Source: Daucus carota subsp. sativus (lineage: Eukaryota; Streptophyta; Magnoliopsida; Apiales; Apiaceae). From it: a stretch of 64,000 nt of DNA. The notes under the pieces were generated by a model. It saw only the letters and a list, made by a program, of their open reading frames with translations, searched no databases and was not told where the DNA came from. Positions 1-12,500 of the stretch are shown here, one piece after another. The DNA is taken from contig NC_030383.2 in assembly GCF_001625215.2 (NCBI RefSeq), positions 1,314,779 to 1,378,778 of the forward strand, given 5' to 3'. How positions within the stretch are numbered: the stretch's first letter is position 1; each line of letters begins with the position of its first letter. Made by a program: the position numbers and the translations under genes.

Positions 1-183
1 CTTTCAGGGGTTCAAAAGATATCAGTTATAGTTATATACAGGTTTATATTTAGCAGACCCAGTAATTACAGAGAGTAAGGTGTTGTGTTTAAGGTTGTCT
101 AGTTGTAATACTTGAAAATTTATTGTGGGTGTTTGCAAGAAAGTGTTATAGTTTAGTTCTATATCTGCAAGTATTGATACTTT

Positions 184-3100
184 ATGCCTTTTTTGAAAAA
201 TGTGTTTCATTCTAAGCCATCATCTTCTACATCATCTTCGCCATCGGAGTCTCCGTTGAGTAGCACAAGGTCATTAGGTTCGAAAAGGAAGCTGACTAGG
301 CAGCGGAAGCTGAGACATGTGACAGAATTTGATTTGGGTTTGCAGCCTGTTGATGATAGGTCAAAGTCTTTGCCTGTTTCGCCTAATTCAGGGTCGTTGT
401 CGCCACCTAATTTTAGGCATTGGCCTGTTAATGCTGTGCCTCAGCCGTTGCCACTTCCTGAATCACTTTCGGGGTTTAAAACAGGTGACAGTTCGCAGTC
501 TAATGGAAGGGGTAGAGGAGGGGAGGGTACTTCATCGAGCTTTGTGAATGCAGGGTAAATTTATATGATTAGTCGATTATCAATTCTATCAAGTTGAGAA
601 TGATATGTAGATGTGTTTGATTGAATGTCTAAGATTGTTGTATGAAAGATTTGTAGTTTATATGCTTAATTGCTTGTTGGTTAATATAATTATAAAAAGA
701 AAAGTTTGATGAATTTCTTAGTAATGATCGATGTTATCTGGTTGCTGATTGTTATAAGCCTCCACTGTGTTTTGATTGGCTTAACTGTATATTATATATC
801 TCTGACAGTACTCAATATTGTATAAGTGTTTAGAGTTTCATGCCTATATTAGTATCTGATTCAGTTAGTTTCTTGTCATAAGCCCAAGAAAAAAGTTGTA
901 CATCTTCATAAATAGCATTCCCTAATATATTCTTCTTTCGTGTTTCTTTGAGATAAAGTATATATCAGTGTACTACGTAATTAGTAAGAAAGTTATTGAT
1001 AACATCTTTTTTTATGAAATCATCAGGCAGAGTCCAAATCATGTTGCCAGGAAATCACCTACAGTTCCAACCTATCATCGGAGAGGATTCCGTCAAGAAA
1101 ATGCTAGTGATGCGCAAAGCTTCAGGCTAAATGTTCCCGCTAGGAGTGCTCCAACTAGTGGCTTCTCAAGTCCTGCTGTTAGCCCACAAAGGTTCCACTC
1201 GGTAAATTTTCTCCATTCTTCATATGATCTTCCTCGTGAATCCAAGAGTTCAAATGATGGGAATGCAGTATCTACTTCCCATGTGTTGCCGGAAAGGATT
1301 ACAGCCAGTCCTGACCATTCTCCTCTTCATAGTCCAATATTACTAAGTCCCCACCGTGGTACCAGGAATCCTTCTGGTATTGCACGCCATTCAATATATA
1401 AGTCTCTACCTGAAAGTCCTGTGGCATGGCCTGAAGGTAATAATTCCATCGTCCACCCTTTACCCCTTCCACCTGGAGCCCCGGTGCCTTCACATTCACC
1501 TTCACCTTCACATTCACTTAAACCTTCTCACACAACAAATGGATCCTCAACGAAAGGTCAATGGCAAAAAGAAAAACTCATTGGACGTGGTACATATGGG
1601 AGCGTTTATATTGCAATTAATCGGTAAGATACAAAATTGCATCTTCCTTGCCATTGTTTCGCTGTAGTTCATGTCATATATATCAAAGGGCATAGTGTAA
1701 TGTCTCGCTGTTTTTATTGTTTCCTGTTATAGTAATGATGGAGCTATGTGCGCAATGAAAGAAGTTGATGTTATTTCTAATGACTCTAAATCTGCTGAAT
1801 GTATAAAACAGCTGGAGCAGGTTGTACTCTAAATCTTTGTCTTTACTGTTCCGAATTTAAATTATACTTTAAACTTGCAACATAACTTCAAGATCGAAGT
1901 TGTACTAGTTAGGGGACTGAGCATGAAGTTATCTAATGTCAGAAGTCTACTTGGTATAGATCAACATAAGAGGCATTTTGTTTTGTTTACTGGTGTCAAC
2001 CCTTTTTTTATAAATTTTTTGTGGGAAGTTTTCCCAAATTTTGCAAGTTTCTTGTTTTCCATCTGGTTTTATATTACATTTAATATTTGTAGTTCCACAA
2101 CCCGACCGATGTTCCAAAAACATAAGTAAAAGTTAATTCTAAATTATCTACTTATATTACTTTTAACCTTGGACTCTATCAGAAGCTTCCATGACTTGTT
2201 AGTTGTTATCTTCAATATTGCTGGACTTAATTCTCCGAGACACTTCTCCAATGTGATTCTTGTAGAACACAAATTTTGTATTGGAGATGCATTAGAACTA
2301 ATGACTTTCTGATTTTATTTTTTTTGTTATGGAAATCTGTCAACTGCTTCTCGAACTTTCACAGCATCATGTTATTCTATCTCCTTGCTGTGTACCAGGA
2401 AATCAAAGTTCTTCAGCAATTGGATCATCCAAACATTGTACAATATCTCGGTAGCGAGATAGTAAGTATATTTTTGGTTTTATGTTACCTTGTGTTTTTT
2501 TGATGTTGCTGCTTATGGATGTCTAACAAATTCCAAAGATAATGAACTTATTTATCTTCTGCAGATTGAGGATCGCTTTTGCATATATTTAGAGTATGTT
2601 CATCCGGGATCAGTAAATAACTATGTCCGTGAGCACTGTGGATCCATAACTGAATCTGTAGTTCGCAGTTTTACCCGCCATATTCTATCAGGGCTGGCTT
2701 ATTTACATAGCACAAATACCATTCACAGGTGAAGACTTCTCTTAGTTACTTAATTATCATTGACCGCTTAGTTTACCGTGACATATATGTAGCTTTTTTT
2801 TTTTTTTTCATTGATACACATTGGAGAATAGGCAATAGAGATTTAAAAAGAGGTATGACTTCTAGATATAATAAATAGATTGCTTCTGGCCTTCAGCTCA
2901 CTGTATTCCTTGACTAGGACAAGAAGGCTGTCAAAAACATGCTGATGCTGATCCACTGAGTGTTATTGCGTGGTTGATGATACTTGTTGTATAGAGGCTG
3001 TATCAACTCAATTTGCTTGTTATGTTACAGGGACATTAAAGGGGCAAATTTACTTGTCAATGCCTCAGGTGTTGTCAAGCTTGCGGACTTTGGGCTGGCA

Positions 3101-5728
3101 AAACATGTAAGATATAACATTCTTTAGCCTCCTAACATGGCGTTTGTTATGTTTTTTCATCTTAAACCGTATACTTATATTATAGATTATTAGATCTTGA
3201 TCTGTTTTCAACCATTCTATATAATTCAGAATCTTCTACCTTAGTTGTAGGACTGGAAACTTTGGTGTAATATATGTGTCATTAAGTTGTTCATCTTATT
3301 ATAAGCATAAAATTTTCCTTCAAATCTCAAATGTGTAGTTGAAAATATTTGTGGTGAAATAAGTCGAGCAAAAATATTGAATTATCTCAAAACAAAATTT
3401 TAAAAATTATCAAACAAAGAAATAAATGTAACACCAAAAAACTAGCAATACGAAACTGATTCTACCCTAGTAATCAATTGAACCTGGAGAATGTGTGTGT
3501 GGGTTTAGCAATTAACATGAACCCAGACTGTGTATGACTTATATATGGAAGGGCCTATATGGATTTTCTGTAAGGCATTATTATTTCTTTTCATTTTGTG
3601 TAATAATTTTTTTGGTTCAACTGTGCATTTTTTGGTTGTACTCTTTCTTTTCTCTTACGTACATGGTTGGTTCTTTTCAGCTTACGAAATATGCAGTCGA
3701 TCTCTCTTTGAAGGGAAGTCCATATTGGATGGCTCCAGAGGTACCTACAATTATGCTTGTGATAAAAAGTCGGCTTTGCTTGTTGTCAAATGTGTTCTCA
3801 TATATTTTGCCCCAGGTATTGCAGTCTATGATGCGAAAAGATTCAAACCCAGAGCTTGCCTTTGCTGTTGACATATGGAGTGTAGGTTGTACCGTTATTG
3901 AGATGCTGACTGGAAAACCACCATGGAGTGAATATAATGGGGTAAGCATCATGCAGCTGCATATGTTACTACTTTTAATAAGTCTAGCAAAACTCTTAAT
4001 GTCTTATTTATAAAATAGTCAACAGTTAGGTTGTTGGTTCATGGTATTTACTCTTGTAAATCATTATTTCTTATGGTTTCTTTGTCTTACTTCCATCAAT
4101 TTTTTTTATCTTTTTGGTGGGCAGAAATACGTGTAAAAATTTGTGTTTCTAATGGAATACTGGCTGTTACAAAGCAAATGAACCAAGACCATTTGTTTAA
4201 GCAAATCCACAAAGTCGCGGGAGAATAGTTATAATTCTAGCTGTGAGAGGAGGATAGCGATTGAAAAGTTAAGGAATTTTTTTGACCGGGGGGTTAATAG
4301 TTCAAGAATTCAAGTATGTGAACTATAGAGAAAAAACGATGCATCTATTGTTGTTATAAGTTCTAAATAAGAATTAGTAATAGACATAAATGTTAGTTTC
4401 AATGTAGATATTTTGTTGATAATTTTTTAAAAATATTTTAGCAAGGTAAAAATGTTTGCATGGTCCATTAGATATAATAGATTATAAGGTTTAGAGTCGT
4501 ATGCATTTGATTCGATCCACCACACGCTCGAACCTAAATTATATTATCATAAATTTCTATCAAATATAACTTTTTTTTATTGTACGTTTGTGATCCAAAT
4601 ATTTTCTCCTCCGCATGCAGAATATACTAGGCGGTTTCACTTCTGCGGTTGAATAACCCTAGTTATATTTTATATATGTAATTTTCCTTTAAGTTTTTAT
4701 GTGACGTGTAATAATGTCAGTTGATTATACAAAACTAAACATAGCATTGCACCTCCTGGAGGTATCTTACGAAAACAGCCATGGTTGCCCTTCTGCTTAT
4801 AATTTTATGCACTCAAAGATCACTCAGCTTCATACCTCTGCCAAATCATCTTAGTAAACAGTTGAGATTGATTTAAGAGTATATCCATCATAATATATGT
4901 TAAAAGTACAAATATTTTTACTTGTTAATTTTTAAAAACATGACTTGCGGCCTGTTTTAGTAATAAGAAGCATGATTAGTTTAACTAGACACGCTAGATA
5001 TTACAGTGAAATGTCAAATTTGTGTTTTACGAATCGGGCCTTTTTTGTTCAACATGTAGGAATGTTGAAGATATGTAATAGACAGATTTTTTTTAAAGTT
5101 TTCTGCCTTGTGAAGTTGTTTAATTGTGCCTATGTGTTAGGTACAAGCTCTGTTCAATGTCTTGAACAGATCCCCGTCCATCCCAGAAACCTTATCTGCA
5201 GAAGGAAAGGATTTCCTCAGAAAGTGCTTTCAGAGAGATCCAGCAGATAGACCAACTGCTGCTGCGTTACTTGACCATCCATTCGTAAGAAATAAACAAG
5301 ATCAAGTCTCAAGTTGCAGACGCGAATTTTCTGGTCTTAAATTGCATGTAAGTCTTCAGACGCCATTAGTGGTCTCAATACATTTGTTTCATCTTTATGT
5401 TGTGTTTGGTTGGGGTGAATGAAAATGGAGGGAATGGAATGAGATTTGAACTAGTTGAATGTATAATAATTTCATTTCTTCTACCATTCCATTCCTATCG
5501 CCCTTAACTAGAGCTCAAACCCTCCATTGTGAAGAAATGCTCCATTCCTTATCACACCTATCTTCTAACCCAAATCTTATTATACAAAATTTGCACTTAC
5601 TCATTTTTCTCAAAGTCCTCCCTTCTACACTCTATTATTTTCTTTTATTTATACTCATTCCATTCCATTGACCCCAACCAAACACAACATTATAGTTTTG
5701 CAAAGACTTGAATGATATATATTAATTG

Positions 5729-5762
<34 letters not shown>

Positions 5763-6572
5763 TCAAGTTCTATGGAGTACAAAAAATATTGGAGTATTGG
5801 AGTACAATATTCATACAATATAATCTAGTCATTTAAATCTTAATTTTTTTTGTTCTACAATATTTGTAAATATCCGACAACCTGCCGATTATATTCTACA
5901 ACATAAACATTTAATGAAAAGAAAGAACAGTTACTTTTATAAATCGTAGGACATTATGTTCTGCAATATAACTTATAAGCAGAACAATAATATTAATGCT
6001 TGTTAAAGTTGAAAGATATCAATGATTAATTGATAATTATGTTTAATACTACTTATAAATGATAAATTATATATAAATTTGGATAATCAAAGATATTATT
6101 TATGATTAAACTAAAAAATTATGATTTGTACTCCAATCCTCCAATGTTTTTATGTACTCCATAGAACTTAACCCATATATATTTATTATATAATACATGT
6201 AATTGTTTTTATTTCAGGATGCATCGATGTCCTTAATTAATAAAAACAGACAAAATTTGAGGTCTGTATCACCATGTAATTGGACTCAAAAGGGAAAAGC
6301 TCCTAGTAATGGGTAGGTTTTACTTTTTACCCTGGCTTTTTTTATGCAAGAATCTTTGTAACAATGTTTTTTGTATGGTTGCCGGCTATGTCTTGATTTA
6401 GTACAAATTTTTCTGTTATAGCGTTGCTCGTGCAGTATCTTATCCTGAATCTCCAGACCATTTTGGTACATCCTCAACAGATTTCAGGGAGCATTTGCAA
6501 ACTAAGCCTTCAAATACTTCTAGCAGTTGGTCACGCAAGAGCCGGAAAGTACAACAATCACCTCACCACTAG
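184..6572 (+). CDS. MAPKKK5: MEKK-type MAP kinase kinase kinase (MAPKKK3/5-like), 11 exons
   Basis: Predicted Ser/Thr kinase that phosphorylates MAPK kinases in stress or immune cascades (family knowledge). Exons: 184-554, 1027-1623, 1733-1820, 2399-2461, 2565-2728, 3031-3106, 3681-3740, 3816-3941, 5141-5347, 6218-6312, 6422-6572; the sum is 1998 nt, giving 665 aa. The N-terminal ~300 residues are Ser/Pro-rich and low complexity, as in the MAPKKK3/5/YODA clade. The kinase domain spans about 303-564: glycine loop GRGTYGSV, ATP-binding Lys332 (AMKEVDV), HRDIKGAN loop with Asp429, Asp447 of DFG, and activation-segment end SPYWMAPE. The C-terminal ~100 residues are Ser-rich and end in SPHH. The start ATG sits in good context at the head of exon 1; only 183 nt of upstream sequence are visible. 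Introns 8 and 9 are long, and intron 9 holds two MITEs. Assignment to MAPKKK5 rather than MAPKKK3 is from length and N-terminal style and is less certain than the clade. Confidence 0.93.
5399..5688. mobile_element. hAT-like MITE in MAPKKK intron 9
   Basis: The left end GTTGTGTTTGGTTGGGGT is the exact inverted repeat of the right end ACCCCAACCAAACACAAC. The homology continues inward, with GGAATGGAATGA facing TCATTCCATTCC. It is about 290 bp with no coding capacity. A related element lies in intron 2 of PAT3 (about 48593-48871). Superfamily assignment is tentative because the target-site duplication is not clear. Confidence 0.8.
5730..5759. repeat. (AT)n microsatellite
   Basis: About 15 AT units directly abut the following MITE in MAPKKK intron 9. 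Confidence 0.9.
5760..6174. mobile_element. TIR MITE in MAPKKK intron 9
   Basis: The left end AAGTTCTATGGAGTAC is mirrored at the right end by GTACTCCATAGAACTT. A second pair, TTGGAGTATTGGAGTACAA and TTGTACTCCAATCCTCCAA, lies just inside. The interior is AT-rich and noncoding, about 415 bp in all. A diverged reverse-oriented relative lies near 45010-45275. Confidence 0.8.
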
Positions 6573-7069
6573 GACTCCTGGAAGGGAAATCCAGTGTTCG
6601 AAAGATCACAGAAGGATTATAAGTAGAGATCATAATTTCATGTATAGTGTAGTGACATAGAGAATCGACTTTTTTGTTTTTAACCTGAGATGTTCTTCGT
6701 AACCATTAGAGAGTAGTTTTATGGTCTGTGCTACCTTTCTCAAGGAGCAATACTTTGGATTGTGATCTTGGGTTTGTGTTGTGAGCTTGCTATATAGGAA
6801 TGCAGCTTCGTGAAACAATGTAAATATTAGTCAAGATGTCTTCAAATTAGAAATAAAAGGCAGATGCTAAATAGACTCATTTCTTTTGTTAGAATGAATG
6901 AGAAGAATCGGGTTTCTTTTACTTGCTATGGTGATGTGCCTTTTAAAATAGCATATAAACAAACACCATCTTAAATATTTAAAGTTATATATTTCCACTC
7001 TCGAATTAAATCTTTAAAACTTAAAAGTATGAGAAATTACAATTACACACTAATATCATATATTTCAAA
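6573..7069. other. 3' flank of the MAPKKK gene
   Basis: This holds the presumed 3'UTR of the MAPKKK transcript (AATAAA-like signal near 6852) followed by AT-rich spacer. I see no gene or clear repeat before about 7070. Confidence 0.5.
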
Positions 7070-7194
7070 TATTATTTTTTGGGTCCTAGTCCCCAGCAAC
7101 AGGTTGTCGGGGAGAGTTTATATAACATACACATTCAGGGGTCGGATTCATATTTCAAGGGTCCAGATTCAAGCAAATTTTTTTTCCCATCCGT

Positions 7195-7335
7195 TGGAAG
7201 AAGTCCGATCCGCGGGAAATTATGGTTTTCCGCGGAAGGGAAGAAGTCCGATCCGCAGGAAATTATAACGGATGGGAAAAAAAAAATCCGCGGAAGGGAA
7301 GAAGTCCGATCTGCAGGAAATTATGGCGGATGGCA
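7195..7335. repeat. Short minisatellite (GAAGAAGTCCGATC unit)
   Basis: Three imperfect tandem units of about 45-60 bp carry GAAGAAGTCCGATCYGC followed by GGAAATTAT and a CCGCGGAAG or GGATGG spacer. They begin near 7197, 7241 and 7300. The array lies inside the left arm region of the outer TIR element. Confidence 0.75.
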
Positions 7336-7345
7336 AAAAAAAAAA

Positions 7346-8497
7346 GGGTTAAATGGCTATTTGATCATCGAACTGAAGCCCAACTTGCAAGTAGATAATC
7401 AAACTAAAAAAACTTGCAAATGGGTGATTAAACGCAAGTAAACTTACAATTGAATGACTAAACTCAGACTCAACTTTCACTGACGTTAAATCTAGTTGAC
7501 TTTAAACGGTTTTCGTTAACCATTGCCACATGGACTACACCTGGGCCAGCAATAAATTAAAACAAAACCTAAATCACACCTCACAAAACCCAAAACAAAA
7601 AGCAAAAAAAATTAAAAAAAAAAAAACAAAAAGCAAAACATTTATGTTTTAACATGCATAGACCAGAATGGAAGTGGACATAGAGCCATAGAGGGGTGAG
7701 GAAGGATGTGAAAATGGATGGGAAGCTGGGAGATCGAGACGGAGTTTGTGATGGTGAAGGGGGAATCCAGAGCTACTGCTCTCCTATTGAACGGTAATGA
7801 TAATTCAGGAACACCTTGCATCAGTGGAGTCAAGGAACATACATGTACATTTCTCTCACAAATTTAATATTTATAATAATTTTTATATATTATAAATGAG
7901 TAATAGAAATAATATATATATTATTATTTATATATCAATTTTTTAATATTAATATATATTTTTGATGATTTTACTTTTTTTTATTTTTCTTAACTAATTA
8001 CAAATTTATATTTTTCATATTTTTATTTTTTTTATTTATAGGAAATAATGATATTATTTCTTGTATCATGGTGATATATTGTATCATAAAATATTCATAT
8101 TCATTTATATTTATTAAAAATATATTATTATAAAATATTAAAATTATTAAATTATTTATAATAATTAATTAATATAAAATTTTAAACCATTATTATTTAA
8201 TCAATTGACTATTAAACTTATATTAAAATATACCAAGAGGATTCATGATTTTAATTTATTTTATTTAATTAGTCATGTTTGGGTTTCATTACAACAGATG
8301 CGAACAAAATTTTTTAAAACGGCACCAGCCATGTCAGCATGTACAGTCATTTTTCCATCCAAGTTTCACGGTTTGTAACGGCGAATAGCCTTTTTGAAAA
8401 TTTTAATTAGTTTGCTTATTTGACTGCAAGGTTTTTCGGTTTAATGACCTACTTGCAAGTTACATGTGAGTTAAGTTATCAAAATGCCATTTAACCC
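7346..8497. mobile_element. Non-autonomous Mutator-like (MULE) element, 1.15 kb
   Basis: It begins GGGTTAAATGGC and ends GCCATTTAACCC. The inverted arms extend about 80 bp with mismatches (ACTTGCAAGTAG near the left end, CTACTTGCAAGT near the right). It is flanked on each side by a run of 11 A, compatible with a 9-11 bp MULE target-site duplication in a poly-A tract. The interior is AT-rich and shows no transposase. Confidence 0.75.
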
Positions 8498-8565
8498 AAA
8501 AAAAAAAAGTTTTGAATCTACACCCTTGAAATTCAGATCTAACGATTCTGAAACTGTGTGTTGGT

Positions 8566-9563
8566 TAAGGTTTATATTGCATATGGGGACTATGGAACAA
8601 AACCCTTATCTTTTTATTTTATGATGATTATAGTTTATTAATCCCTTAAACAATTAAAATTGTAAATTTACAAATTGATTGCCTCCCAAAAAGAATCAAA
8701 ATCCAATTTATTTAATAAACACACATATATAATATATTTTTGTTAAATAAATCCGTATTGTTTAAAAAAAAGTCCGGCGAGCACACCTCATATTTTCTCA
8801 AAACCTCCCTTTTCTTTGTTTGAAAATCATCGAGATCGCAAGATTTTACAAACTCGGTGGATTCGATTACAACTCTACATTTGCGCTCAACTTTCGCGTT
8901 GCTAATTGCAAGGTAATAACTTGATTATGTCAATTGTGTATTATTCGATGTATGTTCAATTTAGTGACCTAATTTGAGCGTGAATTTATGTTTTACATTG
9001 TTTGTCTTGCCAATTCTGCTACTTGTACTGTGTGTGTTTTTGTGTTTGCGGCTTTGTGTATGTATAGACGTTGTGTAGTTACAATGAAGACTTCTACTGT
9101 TAGTTAGTTAGTTAGTGTCTGTGTTCGAGAGAGAGAGAGAGAGAGGGATTTCGTTTTTCTAGTGTTGAGTTTATCGACACAAGTGAAATTGTTCAGCAGG
9201 ATGTTAGTGTATGAGAGAGAGAGAGAGATAGAGAGTAGAGAGAGAGAGAGAGAGAGAGAGAGATTTCTGAGCAGGTTGTTAGTGAACCTCGGTTTATATA
9301 AAATTTGTTTTTTCTTCTCGTGTAGCTATTATTTTGAGAAAATAGTAAGGTGCAGTTAGTTGAAAATTTGAAGCATCACATTCGGGTTTTGGGATTCTGG
9401 TATTTGTTGATTTTTTGTATATTTGATTTTTTTTATTTAGGAAAGGACATGTTTTATCTCCATGACATCACTGTTCTGTATTTTAAGATGTTATGATCGG
9501 ATTTTGTAACAGTGTTGGTACATTTGAGTGACCTGGTCTATTCATTCCTTACGCAGCCTAACA
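8566..9563 (+). other. GCP5 promoter and 5'UTR with a 5'UTR intron
   Basis: The region carries the presumed promoter and leader of the GCP5-like gene. A splice donor AAG|GTAATA at 8912/8913 and an acceptor ACGCAG at 9551-9556 bracket a likely 5'UTR intron (8913-9556), leaving seven leader bases before the ATG at 9564. The transcription start is not determined. Confidence 0.55.
9127..9264. repeat. (GA)n microsatellites in the GCP5 5'UTR intron
   Basis: There are two GA tracts, about 9127-9146 and 9212-9264, the latter broken by short GATAGAGAGTAG interruptions. Confidence 0.9.
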
Positions 9564-12500
9564 ATGGAAGTTTCTGATAGTCTCATCAATAAGATCTATA
9601 ATTCTTTCTCTGCTGACGTACATTTTGCAGCACCAATATCCTCTTTGAGTACCAATGAAGTTGAGTTGGTACGATTGGTTTCATCATCAGACAACCCATT
9701 GATACTGTTATTATTAATTATTCACTGATTTTCATTATATTGTGACATGAACATATCTACTGTATTTTCAGGTGCGTGGCGTGTTACAAATATTACAAGG
9801 GTTCTCAAGTTCTCTATTCTATTGGGACAAGAATAAGCAGAGTTATCGTGTCAAAAGGGGGATTTTTTTGAGTCACCTCTCTCGTTCAAGCCTTAATGCA
9901 ATTCTTGGTCAATTTGTTTATTCTGCAACATGTTTAAGGCTGGTAGAGTTATTAGTTGATAAGGTTGAGACAAGCATCCAATCGCCTATGCCTACTCTGA
10001 GTGCGTTTACAAGCTGTGTCACTGCTTGGCTTAAAGTATGCAGCTTTTGGCTTGTTTTCGTTTATTCTCAGTTTCACTTTTCCCCTTTCCCTACATTTTC
10101 TAATATCGGTAAAATGCAATAACTTTTACCAACCTGACATTACATTATTTTTTTCACCTTTACAGAGGCTACGTAATATAGCTTTGAAAGAGGAAATAGG
10201 GATAAGCAAGACTTCTGAATCTGGAAGTACCCCAACTCTATTGGGGTTGGCAAGTTCTTTATCAAGGTTAGCTTTGTTACTTTCTGATATTTTTACATCT
10301 TAATGAATGGAGTAGTAGAGCATCATAAATTATTATTGCATCAATAATTAAATTAGCTGAAATGATTTTGTTTTTTTTGTGAATGTTGCTGTATATCTCT
10401 TATTGCTGCACAAAGATACATATATTTTGATAATTTGTATGTGCCAGAGCTACTTTGTCATGTGTCCTTTTAAGACACTTGTTTAGTGGAACTGTTTAGG
10501 AGAATAAGATCTTTTTCGGGTTTTCTTTGCCTAGTATCTTAACAATATCATTTGATGTGGTGGAAAAGGCCCTCCTTGTGCTTTGAGAAGTTTAGAGTTC
10601 GATTTTATCCTCCCGTTTCTCAAAAACAATACCTTACTGTCAACTTGATTAGAAAAAAAAAATACCTTAGAAAAATATTAGCTGTAATTTTCATCAGTTT
10701 TTGTCATGTAAATTTGAAAATTCTTGAAGTTGTTTGCTTTTACTATGTTATGGCATCACTGTTGCTATCTGCTAGTAGTCTAATGGTGCCTATTTTATAG
10801 TCTTTGTTCAGGGGCCGAGTATTTATTGCAAATTGTGCGTGGAGCCATCCCTGATGTATATTTCAAACTTGATCCTCGGGTCCCAGCTGCTGAAATATCT
10901 GTTCACGTTCTGAACCATCTATATAAGCAACTAAATGCCATTTGTCTAGTAGAAGCGGGTCAGGTTGTGACAATGTATTGGTTACATGCTACTCAGTACT
11001 CCCCTTTTTTTTTGTCAGTTCTGGACTTTCTGATCCATGTTATGCATAAGTAATATGATGTTCTTTTCAGGAGGATGCCTACAAAGCACTTCTATATTTA
11101 TTTGTTGGGAGCCTGTTGCCATGCATTCAAGGTCTTGATTCGTGGCTTTTTGAGGGTATCCTTAATGATCCTTTTGAAGAGGTATATGCCTTTCTTCTTC
11201 AATGTATCTCTGGACAGTTGAAATTTGGTTTTCCTATAGATGGATTAAGCTATTGATTTGGAATCTATGTTACTTTATATCTGGATGACTGAGATTGTTA
11301 AATATATTTTCAATTTTAGCAATTTGTGATTGGAATTATTATTATTTTAAGAGTGATATGTAGCAAACATTATATATATATAGGGATAGGATCAAACAAA
11401 AACTTTTTTAAGTTACAAACTTTATATAACGGGATACTTTATATAACTAAGGATTAAGGCGTTGGGGAAAAAAAAGTTTGTGAGTTTGTAACTTAAAAAA
11501 GTTTTTATTTGATCCCGTTCCTACATATTTATACACACACACACACACACACATATATATTGATGACTCAGATTGTGATTAATATTTTCAATTTAGCAAA
11601 TTGTAATATAACTTATTGTTTCAAGAGTAATATAATATGTAGCAATTATTCGAGCACGGGACCCTGCATTCAAGTTTGAAGTGATGCTGCTTGGTGTTCT
11701 AACAAACAACATGGTTTCCTATATGCGCACGTAAAACTGTGTGGGTTTGTTGCAAGCACAGTTCTTGACTTTTAGACCTCTGTTAACAAAAACTAAATCG
11801 TGTATATTTGTTTCGCATATGCAAACAACCCAAGGTACTGAAGCCATGTTCATGTCAATTGTAATATACATATCCTCTCATATAGAGTCCATGTGTATTG
11901 TTGTGGCCATTTAATCCTATTGTCCTCGACAGATGTTCTTCTATGCAAACAAAGCTATTGGAATAGATGAAGCTGAGTTTTGGGAGAAGAGCTATGTATT
12001 AAGATCGATAAAGTATCAGAAATTAGATGATTATGCCACGGAAGTTAAAGCAGATAATCAAGATGTGATGGGAAGAAAACCAACCTCTGTCGGGGCTTAT
12101 GCAAAAGGAAAAGAGCAGGTTGGGAGAGACTTCCAAGCCTGTCCTTTATTCATTAAGGATATAGGAAAGGAAATCATTTCTGCTGGAAAGTCTTTGCAGC
12201 TGATTCGACATGCACCTAAGACACATTCAGTGAACTCTGGCAGTAATGAAGCAATTAGCCAGAGCAAATCTCAGTTTACCTTGTCAGAAGTATTTTGTGT
12301 CTCATTAGCAGCTCTAATTGGCCAAGGTGATCACATATCTGAAGACATGTGGCAAGATGACACAGTTGTTTCGTTGTTCCAATCATCTGTGGAAACACAC
12401 AAATCAGAGGAGACTGGTAAGAGCATGTCAGGTGTAACATGCTTAAAGAAGTTGCTGGTTGATACATCTCCATGGAAAAGGGAGAATGGCTTTAGGAATA

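Larger units (their letters stand above)
7122..8565. mobile_element. Outer TIR element split by a younger insertion
   Basis: The left arm (about 7122-7190) contains TTTCAAGGGTCCAGATTCAA. The reverse complement of the right arm (about 8498-8565) contains TTTCAAGGGTGTAGATTCAA, with further matches outward (ACACATTCAGG against ACACAGTTTCAG). The arms flank the MULE-like element at 7346-8497, which suggests that element landed inside this older one. Outer boundaries are approximate. Confidence 0.5.

Noticed and set aside
968-1026. MAPKKK exon 2 starting at an internal Met near 968
   Set aside because: The open frame merely extends upstream through intron sequence. The acceptor at 1026 joins exon 1 in phase.
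7079-7441. 120-codon open frame across the minisatellite
   Set aside because: It is low-complexity repeat sequence running into a transposon end, with no conserved protein features.
10802-10812. TTGTTCAG at 10804-10811 as the GCP5 exon 4 acceptor
   Set aside because: It gives the wrong phase and stops matching the family. The acceptor TTATAG ending at 10800 restores SSLCSGAEYLL.
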